This document shows, piece by piece, positions 8,586-17,596 of a stretch of DNA of 64,000 bases. Origin of the DNA: Verrucomicrobiia bacterium (GTDB taxonomy: Bacteria; Verrucomicrobiota; Verrucomicrobiia; Verrucomicrobiales; Akkermansiaceae); assembly GCA_030431475.1 (NCBI GenBank), contig JAUIJD010000011.1:30101-94100 (forward strand), written 5' to 3'. The translations under genes and the position numbers were made by a program. The notes below the pieces were generated by a model that saw only the letters and a program-made list of their open reading frames with translations, was not told the DNA's origin and did no database searches. Position 1 is the stretch's first letter. The number at the start of each line of letters is the position of its first letter.

Positions 8586-9431
8586 TTAGAGGGGTTTGCG
8601 GGCGGAGATGCGGGCGCTGGCGACCTTGCCGACGAGCTTCGGCGCCCAGGTCTTCGCCAGTTCGGTCTCGGCCTGGCAGCGGGCCTCCGGATCGACCAGC
8701 TCGTGGCCGATGAAGGCCTCGATCTGGGCGGCGTCGTAGACCAGACGGTCGACCACCCGGACCTCCTCGAGGCCGGCGGCCCGCAGACTCTCGAGGTAGT
8801 CGTGTTCCGGGATCGCACCGGTCAGGCAGCACGAGTGAAGACGCGGATTGCCGGCGAGTTCCGGTGGCAGGCCCTCGGCGACGATGTCCGAGACAAGCAT
8901 CCGGCCTCCGGGTTTCAGCACCCGCGCGATCTCGGCGAAGACCCGTGGCTTTTCCGGCGAGAGGTTGATCACGCAGTTCGAGATCACCCAGTCGACGCTG
9001 GCGTCCTCGACCGGCAGTTCCTCGATGACGCCCTGGCGGACCTCGACGTTGTCCAGCCCGGCGGCGGCGATGTTCTCGCGGGCCCGGGCGAGCATCGCCT
9101 CGGTCATGTCGACCCCGATCACGCGTCCGGCGGCGCCGACCTTCTTCGCCGCGAGCAGCAGGTCGATGCCGGCGCCGGAGCCGAGGTCGAGCACCACGTC
9201 GCCCGGTTGCACCGCGGAGAAGGCGAGCGGGTTGCCGCAGCCGAAGGAGTTCACCACCGCGTCGCCCGGCAGCGCGGCGATGTCGTCGGAGTCGTAGTCG
9301 GCCAGCTTCGCCACCACGCCCTTGGGGGCGGGCGAGGAGCAGCAGCCGCTCTTGGCAAGGGGACGGCGGACGGCCGCGCCGTAGTCGAGCGCGACCCGGC
9401 GGCGTTGCGCGTCGCGGGGCTCGGGATTCAT
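8586..9431 (-). CDS. arsM: Arsenite S-adenosylmethionine methyltransferase
   Basis: 281 residues with the ArsM layout: SAM-binding motif LDLGSGAGID at residues 81-90, acidic IGVDMT at 105-110, and cysteines matching the As(III)-binding set, namely C30/C31 (SGCCSS), C65 (SFGCGNPL), C153 (ISNCVINLSP) and C201/C202 (HSCCLTGAIP). The ISNCVINL and FGCGNPxA signatures are diagnostic for the family. It methylates trivalent arsenic in the cytoplasm using SAM. No arsR, arsenate reductase or efflux gene is adjacent, so it appears to be a stand-alone determinant. A 39-aa membrane ORF follows 12 bases downstream; a lactonase gene lies upstream on the same strand. Confidence 0.88.
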   Translation of the reverse strand: MNPEPRDAQRRRVALDYGAAVRRPLAKSGCCSSPAPKGVVAKLADYDSDDIAALPGDAVVNSFGCGNPLAFSAVQPGDVVLDLGSGAGIDLLLAAKKVGAAGRVIGVDMTEAMLARARENIAAAGLDNVEVRQGVIEELPVEDASVDWVISNCVINLSPEKPRVFAEIARVLKPGGRMLVSDIVAEGLPPELAGNPRLHSCCLTGAIPEHDYLESLRAAGLEEVRVVDRLVYDAAQIEAFIGHELVDPEARCQAETELAKTWAPKLVGKVASARISARKPL

Positions 9432-9512
9432 CGTCCCCCAATCAAGCGCGGGCGATCCCTTGTCGATACGCCCTCGTTCGGAAAGCCTGCGCGTTTCGTC
9501 GCGCCTTCCACC

Positions 9513-10637
9513 TCACGGGGCGAAGACCAGGCACATCGCGCCAGGGACGTCGGCGCGGTGGCCGGAGAAGGCCAGCTTGCCGTCGTCGGCGACGCGGAAG
9601 ACCGGCACGCCGCCGCCCTGCTGGCCGGCGACCAGCAGCCAGCGGCCGTCGGGCGCGAGCTGGATGTTGCGCGGGATGGAGACCTCGGCGGGGACGGTCT
9701 GCACCCGCTTGAGCTTCCCGTCCTCACCGACGGCAAGCATCGTCAGGGAATCCCGGCCCTTGCCGGCGGTGTCGCGGTTGGCGGTGTAGACGTGCCGGCC
9801 GTCCGGGCTGACGAGGATCTCCGAGCAGGTCATCCCGTCGCCGTCGGCATCGTCGGGCAGCACGCTCACGACCTGCGTTTGCGCGAGGCCGCCGCTTTCC
9901 GCGTCCCGGTCGTAGACGATGACCTCAAGGCTGAGTTCGCCGAGCACGTAGGCCTGTTTCCCGTCGCGGCCGAACTTCATGTGGCGCGGACCCGATCCCG
10001 GCGGCGTCTTCGCGGTGCCGGCGCGGGTGACCTTTCCGACGGCGGGGTCGAGGGCATAGATCACCACCTCGTCGATCCCGAGGTCGGGGGCGTAGGCGAA
10101 GCGGTTGTCGGGTCCGGCGTAGAAGGAGTGCGCGTGCGGGCCCTTCTGGCGTTGTTCGTTCACGCTCGAGCCCTCGTGGCGGAAATACGACGCGCGGGGG
10201 GCGAGGGAACCGTCGTCCTCGACCGGAAACGACGCGACCGAGCCGCCGCCGTAGTTGGCGGCGAGCAGCGTCCGGCCGGTGGCATCGAGCGCGACGAAGC
10301 AGGGTCCCTTGCCGCATTCGCGGCGGCCGAGTTCGCGCAGATCGCCGTCCTCTTCCACCGCGAAGGCGGCCACCGCTCCGACCGGTCGCTCCTGGCGGGC
10401 CGGGGGGATGGAGCTGGTGGCGTAGAGAAAGCGCCCGTCCTCCGCCAGGGTCAGAAAGCCGGGATTCGGCGCCTCGGCCGCGAGTTCGGGGGCGGAGAGC
10501 TCGCCCGATGACAGGTCGAACTCGGCGCGGTAGATCCCCTTGGCCTCCCCGCGTCCGGTGGTGCCGATGTAGAGCGGGCGGGTGTCGGCCGTGGCCACGG
10601 CGCCGAAGAAAACGAGGATTCCGAGGAGGATGCGCAT
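9513..10637 (-). CDS. Exported lactonase family protein (6-phosphogluconolactonase-like beta-propeller)
   Basis: 374 residues. Signal peptide MRILLGILVFFGAVATA, then YIGTTGRGEAKGIYRAEFD, the opening blade of the YbhE/Pgl seven-bladed propeller family. Blade motifs recur: NPGFLTLAEDGRFLYATSS, GKGPCFVALDATGRTLLAAN, GSGPRHMKFGRDGKQAYVLG, EILVSPDGRHVYTANRD, PRNIQLAPDGRWLLVAGQQ. Cytoplasmic relatives hydrolyse 6-phosphogluconolactone; the export signal here makes that substrate unlikely, so another sugar lactone is more plausible (inference). It lies about 80 bases upstream of the ArsM-like gene on the same strand and is divergent from the thioredoxin gene at 10730. Confidence 0.82.
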   Translation of the reverse strand: MRILLGILVFFGAVATADTRPLYIGTTGRGEAKGIYRAEFDLSSGELSAPELAAEAPNPGFLTLAEDGRFLYATSSIPPARQERPVGAVAAFAVEEDGDLRELGRRECGKGPCFVALDATGRTLLAANYGGGSVASFPVEDDGSLAPRASYFRHEGSSVNEQRQKGPHAHSFYAGPDNRFAYAPDLGIDEVVIYALDPAVGKVTRAGTAKTPPGSGPRHMKFGRDGKQAYVLGELSLEVIVYDRDAESGGLAQTQVVSVLPDDADGDGMTCSEILVSPDGRHVYTANRDTAGKGRDSLTMLAVGEDGKLKRVQTVPAEVSIPRNIQLAPDGRWLLVAGQQGGGVPVFRVADDGKLAFSGHRADVPGAMCLVFAP

Positions 10638-10729
10638 GGGTCGAGGCTAGGGAGGGCGGCCCGGGCCCCGCAGGCTTTTTTTCCACCCGGATGCACGATT
10701 CCCGCAGCGCTCGACGTTTTCCTTTGGCC

Positions 10730-11221
10730 ATGAAGACGCTCCTGCTCACCGCCCTGTTCGCCTTTCCGCTGCTCGCCACCGCCAAGGACGAGGAGAAACC
10801 GGTGCCCGACGCCAAGCTCAGCCAGGTGCGCTGGGGCGAGGTCGTCAACGAGGTCGAGTTCGACCCGAAGGATCTCGAGGGCAAGGTGGTGGTGGTCGAG
10901 GAATGGGGCGTCAACTGCGGCCCGTGCATCGCCAGCCTGCCGGAGATGGCCAAGCTCCACCGCCGCAACAAGCGGAAGGGCCTGGAGGTGATCGGCCTCG
11001 AGGTGCAGGGGGGCGACAAGGACAAGATCCTCGACCTGATCAAGAAGCCCCGGGTGAAGTATCCGGTGACCAAAGGCGGGCGCGCGCCGGTTTCCACCGG
11101 TGGCATCCCGCACGCCTGTGTTTTCGACCACACCGGCAAGCTGGTGTGGCACGGCCATCCCGCGGCGGATGAGTTCGAGGACGCGGTCAAGGATGCGCTG
11201 AAGGCGATGCCGAAGTCCTGA
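10730..11221 (+). CDS. Exported TlpA-like thioredoxin (163 aa)
   Basis: The start at 10730 (MKTLLLTALFAFPLLATA) gives a signal peptide; the longer frame to 10508 overlaps the divergent lactonase gene. The mature protein is a single thioredoxin fold with the redox motif WGVNCGPC (C63, C66), a central strand EVIGLEVQGGD and the cis-proline region STGGIPHACVFD. This is the TlpA/ResA type of periplasmic thiol-disulfide oxidoreductase used in cytochrome maturation or cell-envelope redox repair. GP between the cysteines is the standard thioredoxin dipeptide. The specific partner cannot be inferred from the neighbours. Confidence 0.82.
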   Translation: MKTLLLTALFAFPLLATAKDEEKPVPDAKLSQVRWGEVVNEVEFDPKDLEGKVVVVEEWGVNCGPCIASLPEMAKLHRRNKRKGLEVIGLEVQGGDKDKILDLIKKPRVKYPVTKGGRAPVSTGGIPHACVFDHTGKLVWHGHPAADEFEDAVKDALKAMPKS

Positions 11222-11402
11222 TAGGCTTCGCATCACGGTCCGCCCGCCGGGAAGTCGCCCGCCGGGCGTTTGAGCAGTGAGCGGTCCCGCCTCCCGTGCG
11301 GGGCGCCGGATCGTTCGTGGCCGCCAGGGGGGCTCCGTCCTTGGACGATGCAGGGTTTGTGGCTCGCCACCGATGGGGGCCGACCGTATGAGATTCCCCA
11401 TC

Positions 11403-14336
11403 ATGTTCCGGACGCTCCCCCTCTCCGCGCTGTTTCTCGCCCCGATTTCCCTCTTCGCGGCCAGCTCCATCCACGTCGATTCCAAGGCCGAAGGTGCCAA
11501 GGATGGCAGTTCCTGGGAGGACGCCTTCACCACGCTGCAGGCCGCGCTGGCGGTGGCCGGCAGCGGTGACGAGATCCGCATCGCCCAGGGGGCCTACTTT
11601 CCGGACGAGGGCCCCGGCCAGAGTGACGGGGATCCCTCCTCGGTCTTCGAGATCCCGGACGGCGTCACGGTGGTGGGCGGCTACGAATCGGGAGGCTCCG
11701 TCAGCCCCAACCCGCTGCTCCATCCGGTGGTGCTGTCCGGCGACCTCGATCAGGACGACGACGATCCGGATGGCGACGGCATCATCACCTCGGCCGCGGA
11801 CATCAACGGACAGAATGCCCATCATGTCGTGCGGATCGCCGACGGCGCCCAGGTGTTTCTCTACGGGGGAACGGTGACCGCGGGTCATGCCGGAGGCGGG
11901 GGATCCGACGACAACGGCGGGGGTGTCCTGGTCGGCGGCACGGGAGAGTTGACGATGGAGCGCTGCGTCGTGACGGGCTGCCGGGCCGACGGTTCGGGAG
12001 GAGGCGTGTGGGCGTCGAAAGGGGTCCTCGAGTTCGTGAACAGTCGCTTCTCGGGCAACCATGCCGACGCCCTCGGGGGCGGGATGGCCATCGACGTCGG
12101 CGACGCCGATCTGGTGAACGTGGTGCTGCTCGGAAACACGGCCTCGACCGGCGGGGGCATCGCGGTCGACGACCAGCCGCTGACCCTGACCAACGTCACC
12201 TTTTCCGGCAACGCCGCCAACAGCGGCGGCGGCGCGATCTTCGCCGACAACGGGGCGGTGCTGACGCTGGAGAACACCATCGCCTGGAACAACATGGAGG
12301 ATGGCGATGTGGGGGACCCGCCGTCGTCCCTCACGCTGGCGGGCGGCTCCTCCGCGAGCTTCAGCTCCTGCCTGCTGCAGGGTTACGATCTCGGCGGGCT
12401 TCCCCAGGGCTTCGACGGCACGAGTGCTTCGAACGCCCCCGATTTCCATCAGCCGGCCAACCCGGCCGCCGCGCCGACTTCGGACGGAGATCTCCGGCTG
12501 CTGCCGGAAAGCGTGGGCATCGACAAGGGGGTGAACGGATTGAACGGCGAACCGACGGACCTGGCGGCCGAGCCGCGGATCGTCGGGCTGATCGATCTCG
12601 GCGCCTACGAGTTCCAGGAGGTGCTCTACGTCGACGACACCGCGTCGGGTCTCGGCCACGGAGGCTCGTGGGAGAACGCCTTCACCCACCTGCAGGCAGC
12701 GCTGGCGGCGGTTCAGAGCGGCTGGACCATCCGCGTCGCGCGAGGCGACTACTACCCGGACGAAGGGCCGGGGCAGACCAACAACGACAACTCATCGACC
12801 TTCGAGCTGATCAACAACGTCGCCCTGCTCGGTGGCTATCCGAACGGGGGCGGAACCCGCAATCCCGCCTTCCATCCCACCGTGATCTCGGGCGACCTGC
12901 AGCAGGATGACGACGATCCGGACGGCGACGGCCTGACGAACGCCTTCTCGGAGCTGAACGGCATCAATGCGATCCACGTGGTGACGGCGCAGGGTGTCGG
13001 TTCGTCCGCGGTGCTCGACGGCTTCATCATCAACGCCGGCCGCGCGACCCTCGCCAGCGGATCGAACGACCGCGGTGCGGGGATGTGGATCGACGCGGCG
13101 AGTCCGACGATCCGGTCGTGTCGCTTCATCGGCAACTTCGCGCGGCAGTACGGGGGTGGGGTGTATCAGAGCGGCGCGGCGAGCCAGCCGACCTACGAGG
13201 ACTGCCGTTTCTTCGGGAACGGGGTGGACGGAGCCTCGGCCGCGACGCGCGGCGGGGCGGTGTCGGTCGTCGCGGGCGCCGGCGGGACGTTCCGGCGCTG
13301 TGAGTTCCGTGGCAACTCGTCCGAGGACCACGGGGGAGCGCTGGGGCTGGATGGCGGAACGGTCACCCTCGAGAACTGCCTTTTCGCCGGCAATCGAGCG
13401 GGCGTCTACGGAGGGGCGGTCTTCGCCTTCCAGCCGACGGGGACCGACATCACCGGATGCACCTTTTCCGCGAATGCCGCGGGCGATCCCGGCGGGGGCG
13501 GGGCGGTTTACAACGTCGACACCCACATCGACTTCACCAACACGGTGATGTGGAACAACCGGGCCGGCGGCTCGACGACCAACCAGTCCTCGTCCTACAC
13601 GACCAACTTCAACATCAGCGCCAGCCCGACGCAGACCTACGACCACTGCCTGATCCAGGGCCGGAACCTCAGCGGGATCGGCGTGGGCAACTTCAACGGC
13701 GTCCTCACCGCAAACGACCCCCTGTTCCACATCAACGCGACCCCCACCGGCGACGCCCATCTGGATGGCGACTTCCATCTCTCCACCGGCTCGCCGATCG
13801 CCAACCAGGGGAACAATGCGGCGGCCGGGGCGTCCGACGACCTCGACGGCGAAAGCCGCATCCAGGGCGGAACGATCGACCTGGGCGCCTACGAGGGCAC
13901 GTCCACCGACCCCGACCTCGACAACGACGGTCTGCCGAACAACTGGGAGTTCCTCCACACCAGCCCCAACTCCTTCACGTCGCTGGACCCGGCCTCGGAC
14001 GACGACCACGACGGCCTGACCGCGCTCTCCGAGTTCGCCCACGGCACCGACCCGAACGTGCCGAACGGCAGCGGCTCGGTCGTCTGGTGGACCGAGGTCG
14101 AGAGCGGCGGCACCGCCTACCCGGGCCTCACCTACAAGCGCGGTTCGGGAGTCGCGGAATTCGTGAGGTTCATCGTCGAGCACTCGTACGACCTCGGCGT
14201 GAGCGACGCCTGGGATGATGCCCCGGTGATGCTGCACGACCAGAACGGCAGCCTGTGGGTGCACCGCGGGAGTGCGGCGATTTCCGGACCCGCGCGGCAG
14301 TTCCTGCGGGTGCGCGTCGAGAAACGGGAGCCCTGA
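11403..14336 (+). CDS. Large exported beta-helix protein with internally duplicated module (977 aa)
   Basis: Start at 11403 (MFRTLPLSALFLAPISLFAA); ATG at 11388 is an equally possible start. Two tandem copies of one module follow: the first opens IHVDSKAEGAKDGSSWEDAF and includes YFPDEGPGQSDGD, VVGGY and SGDLDQDDDDPDGDG; the second, about 395 residues later, opens LYVDDTASGLGHGGSWENAF and repeats YYPDEGPGQTNND, LLGGY and SGDLQQDDDDPDGDG. Each continues into right-handed beta-helix rungs (GGGVxxxxG, CxFxGNxA) and closes with an LGAYE motif, as in choice-of-anchor Q proteins. The C-terminus carries Asp-rich calcium-binding repeats (DPDLDNDGLPNNWEFLHTSP) like thrombospondin type 3. Role inferred: secreted or surface adhesin or glycan-active protein; no catalytic site was identified. 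Confidence 0.78.
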   Translation: MFRTLPLSALFLAPISLFAASSIHVDSKAEGAKDGSSWEDAFTTLQAALAVAGSGDEIRIAQGAYFPDEGPGQSDGDPSSVFEIPDGVTVVGGYESGGSVSPNPLLHPVVLSGDLDQDDDDPDGDGIITSAADINGQNAHHVVRIADGAQVFLYGGTVTAGHAGGGGSDDNGGGVLVGGTGELTMERCVVTGCRADGSGGGVWASKGVLEFVNSRFSGNHADALGGGMAIDVGDADLVNVVLLGNTASTGGGIAVDDQPLTLTNVTFSGNAANSGGGAIFADNGAVLTLENTIAWNNMEDGDVGDPPSSLTLAGGSSASFSSCLLQGYDLGGLPQGFDGTSASNAPDFHQPANPAAAPTSDGDLRLLPESVGIDKGVNGLNGEPTDLAAEPRIVGLIDLGAYEFQEVLYVDDTASGLGHGGSWENAFTHLQAALAAVQSGWTIRVARGDYYPDEGPGQTNNDNSSTFELINNVALLGGYPNGGGTRNPAFHPTVISGDLQQDDDDPDGDGLTNAFSELNGINAIHVVTAQGVGSSAVLDGFIINAGRATLASGSNDRGAGMWIDAASPTIRSCRFIGNFARQYGGGVYQSGAASQPTYEDCRFFGNGVDGASAATRGGAVSVVAGAGGTFRRCEFRGNSSEDHGGALGLDGGTVTLENCLFAGNRAGVYGGAVFAFQPTGTDITGCTFSANAAGDPGGGGAVYNVDTHIDFTNTVMWNNRAGGSTTNQSSSYTTNFNISASPTQTYDHCLIQGRNLSGIGVGNFNGVLTANDPLFHINATPTGDAHLDGDFHLSTGSPIANQGNNAAAGASDDLDGESRIQGGTIDLGAYEGTSTDPDLDNDGLPNNWEFLHTSPNSFTSLDPASDDDHDGLTALSEFAHGTDPNVPNGSGSVVWWTEVESGGTAYPGLTYKRGSGVAEFVRFIVEHSYDLGVSDAWDDAPVMLHDQNGSLWVHRGSAAISGPARQFLRVRVEKREP

Positions 14337-14355
14337 GGGCGACGGGCGGGGTTGG

Positions 14356-15333
14356 TCAGAGGATGGTCGCCGGGTCGGCGGTGCTGCGTCGGGCCTCATC
14401 CGGCCGCACACCGCGGATCTTCGCCATCTGGTCCTCGTCGAGTTCGAAGGAAAACAGGTCGAGATTCTCGTCGATGCGCTTCGCGTTGCCGCTCTTCGGC
14501 AGCACCACGCGGCCTTCCTGGAGGTGCCACTTCAGGATGGCCTGTCCGGTCGAGCAGCCGACCTGCTTCGCCACCTCGACGATGGCCGGGTCCTTGAGCA
14601 AGCCGAAGGCTCCGGAGGCGAAGGGAGCGTAGGCCTCGACGAGGATGCCGTGGTCCCGGCAGAACTCCATCAGCTCGGGATCCTGACAGTAGGGGTGATA
14701 CTCGATCTGGTTGACCATGGGCAGGGTCCGCCCGGCATCGATCAGGTCGCCGATGTGGTTCGCGGTGAAGTTGCACACGCCGATGGCCTTGGCGTCGCCC
14801 CTTTCGAGGAAGCCTTCGAAGCTTTCCCAGATCGCGAGCCGCGCCTCCCGGGCGAAGCCGGCGTCCTCGTTGTCGAAGTTGCCGGGCCAGTGCATCAGCA
14901 GCAGGTCCACGTGGCCCATGCCGAGCTTCTCCTTCGAGCGGTCGAAGTCGTCGGCAACCCGTCCCGCAAGATCCCCGACCTGGCGCCAGTCGAAGGTCAG
15001 CCGCGGCGAGATGGCGACGTGGGGCGGGGTCGGCGGATGGGCGAGCTTGGTCGTGATGAAGAGGTCGCGGCGTTCCATGTCGCCTTCCGCCAGGGCCCGC
15101 CCGACGACCTCGCCGAGGTGGCGCTCGGTGCCGTAGCAGTAGGCGCCGTCGAAGTGACGGTAGCCGGCCTCGAGCGCGAGCGTCAGGGGGCGCCACGCCT
15201 CTTCCGGCTGGAAGCCCTGCATGACGTCGCCGCCGGTCCAGTTGCCGAAGGCGCAGCCGAAGCCGACGGCGGGGATCTCGGTGCCGTTGCTCAGCGTAAA
15301 GGCGGGGATGGAAGAGGGGCGGGATTCGCTCAT
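14356..15333 (-). CDS. Aldo/keto reductase (325 aa)
   Basis: Start at 15331-15333 (MSESRPSSIPAFTLSNGTEI). A complete TIM-barrel reductase with the tetrad D62, Y67 (HFDGAYCYG), K96 (FITTKLAHP) and H148 (LLLMHWPG), plus the NADPH-binding LPKSGNAKRIDENLDLFSF near the C-terminus that marks AKR1/5-like enzymes. It reduces aldehydes or ketones with NADPH in the cytoplasm; the substrate is not inferable. The frame stays open to 16761 only as a shadow of the metallopeptidase gene. It is convergent with the beta-helix gene, 19 bases between stops, and divergent from the peptidase gene at 15445. Confidence 0.88.
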   Translation of the reverse strand: MSESRPSSIPAFTLSNGTEIPAVGFGCAFGNWTGGDVMQGFQPEEAWRPLTLALEAGYRHFDGAYCYGTERHLGEVVGRALAEGDMERRDLFITTKLAHPPTPPHVAISPRLTFDWRQVGDLAGRVADDFDRSKEKLGMGHVDLLLMHWPGNFDNEDAGFAREARLAIWESFEGFLERGDAKAIGVCNFTANHIGDLIDAGRTLPMVNQIEYHPYCQDPELMEFCRDHGILVEAYAPFASGAFGLLKDPAIVEVAKQVGCSTGQAILKWHLQEGRVVLPKSGNAKRIDENLDLFSFELDEDQMAKIRGVRPDEARRSTADPATIL

Positions 15334-15444
15334 GTCCCAAGCTCCGGAGATTGGAGGGCTTTGCAAGCGGCGGCTCGCCGCGGAGACCGGAAAGCCGGGT
15401 CGCCTGCTTTCATTCAGCAGGAAGCCGTGTAGGTTCGACGGCGC

Positions 15445-16512
15445 ATGCAGACCTTCCACTGTGACGAGTGCTCGGCGGTCGTGTTCTTCGAGAACGACCA
15501 CTGCCTGACCTGTGGGGCCCGCCTTGCCTTTCTTCCGGAAGTCATGGCGGTCGGTGCGCTGCGGCCCGCCGGTGACGGCTTGTGGCGCTCGTCCCGGACC
15601 GGGGCGTGCGAGGCCGGCTACCGGCCATGCGGCAACGGGGTTGAATTCCAGCTTTGCAACGAGGTTGTTCCCGCGGACAGCGACTCGGTGCTCTGCCGCT
15701 GGTGTCTTTTCACCGAGATCATCCCGGACTTGTCCCTGCCGGAGAACCGGGATCGCTGGCGGAAGCTGCACGCCGCCCAGCGGCGGCTTCTCTACTCGCT
15801 GACGCGGCTCGGGCTCCCGCTGCGCAACCGGAAGGACGATCCGGACGCCGGACTCGGGTTCCGCTTCCTGGCCGACGCCACCGAGCCGGTGCTCACCGGT
15901 CATCGCGACGGTGTCGTCACGCTCAACATCGCCGAAGCCGACGATCCCGAGCGCGAGGATCGGCGCGAGAAGATGGGCGAGCGCTACCGCACGCTGCTCG
16001 GGCATTTCCGCCACGAGGTCGGGCACTACTACTGGGATGGCCTGATCCGGGACGGGGGGCGGCTCGACGAATTCCGCCAGCATTTCGGCGACGAGCGGGA
16101 GGACTATGCCACCGCGCTCCAGCGCCATTATGACGGCGGTGCGCCGGCCGATTGGCAGCAACGCCACATCAGTCGCTACGCCGCCTCCCACCCGTGGGAG
16201 GACTGGGCCGAGACCTGGGCCCACTACCTGCACATGACCGCGGTGCTCGATACCGCTGCCAGCTGTGGCCTTTCGCTCGACCCCGATCATCATCGCCAGC
16301 CCGCCGTCGATACCGACGACCTGCCGGATGAGATCGGCCGGGGGGACATCCGCCAACTGGCCGACGCCTGGCATGCCGTCACGTGTGCGCTGAACTCGCT
16401 CAATCGCAGCATCGGCCTGAACGACGCCTACCCGTTCGTGCTTTCCCAAACGGTGGTGGCGAAGCTTGGCTTCGTGCACGAGGTGATCCGCGCGGCCCGC
16501 GGCGGGCCCTGA
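15445..16512 (+). CDS. Putative zinc-binding metallopeptidase, zinc-ribbon type (355 aa)
   Basis: Begins with a zinc ribbon, C6-x2-C9 and C20-x2-C23 (MQTFHCDECS ... HCLTCG), with a second cysteine cluster at C71, C84 and C87. A metallopeptidase signature HEVGH sits at residues 190-194 (GHFRHEVGHYYWD), followed by a helical C-terminal half with EDWAETWAHYLHM. This architecture fits the putative zinc-binding metallopeptidase family (PF15887). No signal peptide, so cytoplasmic. The substrate is unknown. It lies between two aldo/keto reductase genes, one divergent and one on the same strand 91 bases downstream. Confidence 0.82.
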   Translation: MQTFHCDECSAVVFFENDHCLTCGARLAFLPEVMAVGALRPAGDGLWRSSRTGACEAGYRPCGNGVEFQLCNEVVPADSDSVLCRWCLFTEIIPDLSLPENRDRWRKLHAAQRRLLYSLTRLGLPLRNRKDDPDAGLGFRFLADATEPVLTGHRDGVVTLNIAEADDPEREDRREKMGERYRTLLGHFRHEVGHYYWDGLIRDGGRLDEFRQHFGDEREDYATALQRHYDGGAPADWQQRHISRYAASHPWEDWAETWAHYLHMTAVLDTAASCGLSLDPDHHRQPAVDTDDLPDEIGRGDIRQLADAWHAVTCALNSLNRSIGLNDAYPFVLSQTVVAKLGFVHEVIRAARGGP

Positions 16513-16603
16513 TGCGGTCCGGGCGTCGGTTTCCGCGAGGGGACGACGAGAGACGGAGGTGGACGCTCGACCTGACCCGCCCCGGCTTCCTACGCTCCCG
16601 GCC

Positions 16604-17584
16604 ATGAACTCCCGCACCTTCTCCCGCTCGTCGCGGGTCGTTTCGGAAATCGGGCTCGGCTGCTGGCAGCTCGGCGGCGCCGACTGGGGCGACCTCGACG
16701 ACGAGCGTGCCTCCGGGATCCTCCACGCGGCGGCCGATGCCGGGGTCACCTTCCTCGACACCGCCGACGTCTACGGTGCGGGTCGTAGTGAGTCGCTGAT
16801 CGGGTCCTTCCTGCGGGAGCGGGACGGCGGGTTCTTCGTCGCCACCAAGCTCGGGCGCATGCCTGACCTCTATCCCGACCGCTACACCGAGGCCGGCGTG
16901 CGTGCGGCCACCGAGGCCTCGCTGCAGCGCCTCGGGGTCGAGGCGCTCGACCTCACCCAGCTCCACTGCGTGCCACCCGCCGTGCTCGAGCGCGGCGAGA
17001 TCTTCGACTGGCTGCGGAAGCTGCGCGACGAGGGCAAGATCCGGAGTTTCGGCGCCAGCGTCGAGTCGATGGCCGAGGCGCGCACCTGCCTGGCGCAGGA
17101 CGGCCTGGCCTCGCTGCAGATCATCTTCAACGTGTTTCGCCAGAACCCCGCGGCCATCTTCGACACGTGCCGCGAAAAGCAGGTGTCGGTGATCGTCCGC
17201 CTGCCCCTGGCCAGCGGGCTGCTGGCGGGCAAGATGACCCGGGACCAGCGCTTCGCCGAGACCGACCACCGCCACTACAACCGCGACGGCCAGGCCTTCA
17301 ACGTCGGCGAGACCTTCGCCGGCCTGCCCTTCGAGAAGGGCGTCGAGCTGGCCGACTCGCTCCGCGGGATGGTGCCCGAGGGTCTGAGCATGGCGGACCT
17401 GGCGCAGCGTTGGATCCTCGACCACGAGGCGGTGACCACCGTCATCACCGGCGCCTCCCGCCCGGAGCAGGCCGCCGCCAACGCCCGCGTCTCGTCCCTC
17501 GATCCGCTGTCGGCGGAACTGCATGAACGGTTGGGCCGGTTCTTCACCGACGAGGTCGCCCCCCACATCCGCGGCGAGGTCTAG
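16604..17584 (+). CDS. Aldo/keto reductase (326 aa)
   Basis: The start at 16604 (MNSRTFSRSSRVVSEIGLGC) matches the family N-terminus. Catalytic tetrad D52, Y57 (TFLDTADVYGAGRSE), K82 (FVATKLGRM) and H121 (LTQLHCVPP). The C-terminal ITGASRPEQAAAN is the cofactor-binding segment typical of the AKR11/YajO-like group, which differs from the enzyme at 14356. It catalyses NADPH-dependent carbonyl reduction in the cytoplasm; the substrate is unknown. It follows the metallopeptidase gene and may share its transcript. It is convergent with the CoA-binding protein gene, stops 12 bases apart. Confidence 0.88.
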   Translation: MNSRTFSRSSRVVSEIGLGCWQLGGADWGDLDDERASGILHAAADAGVTFLDTADVYGAGRSESLIGSFLRERDGGFFVATKLGRMPDLYPDRYTEAGVRAATEASLQRLGVEALDLTQLHCVPPAVLERGEIFDWLRKLRDEGKIRSFGASVESMAEARTCLAQDGLASLQIIFNVFRQNPAAIFDTCREKQVSVIVRLPLASGLLAGKMTRDQRFAETDHRHYNRDGQAFNVGETFAGLPFEKGVELADSLRGMVPEGLSMADLAQRWILDHEAVTTVITGASRPEQAAANARVSSLDPLSAELHERLGRFFTDEVAPHIRGEV

Positions 17585-17596
17585 GGGGCCGTCGGT

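Noticed and set aside
14356..16761. An 801-residue minus-strand frame covering the aldo/keto reductase and reading through the metallopeptidase gene
   Set aside because: The reductase starts at 15333; the upstream part is an antisense shadow of the peptidase gene, produced by high GC content.
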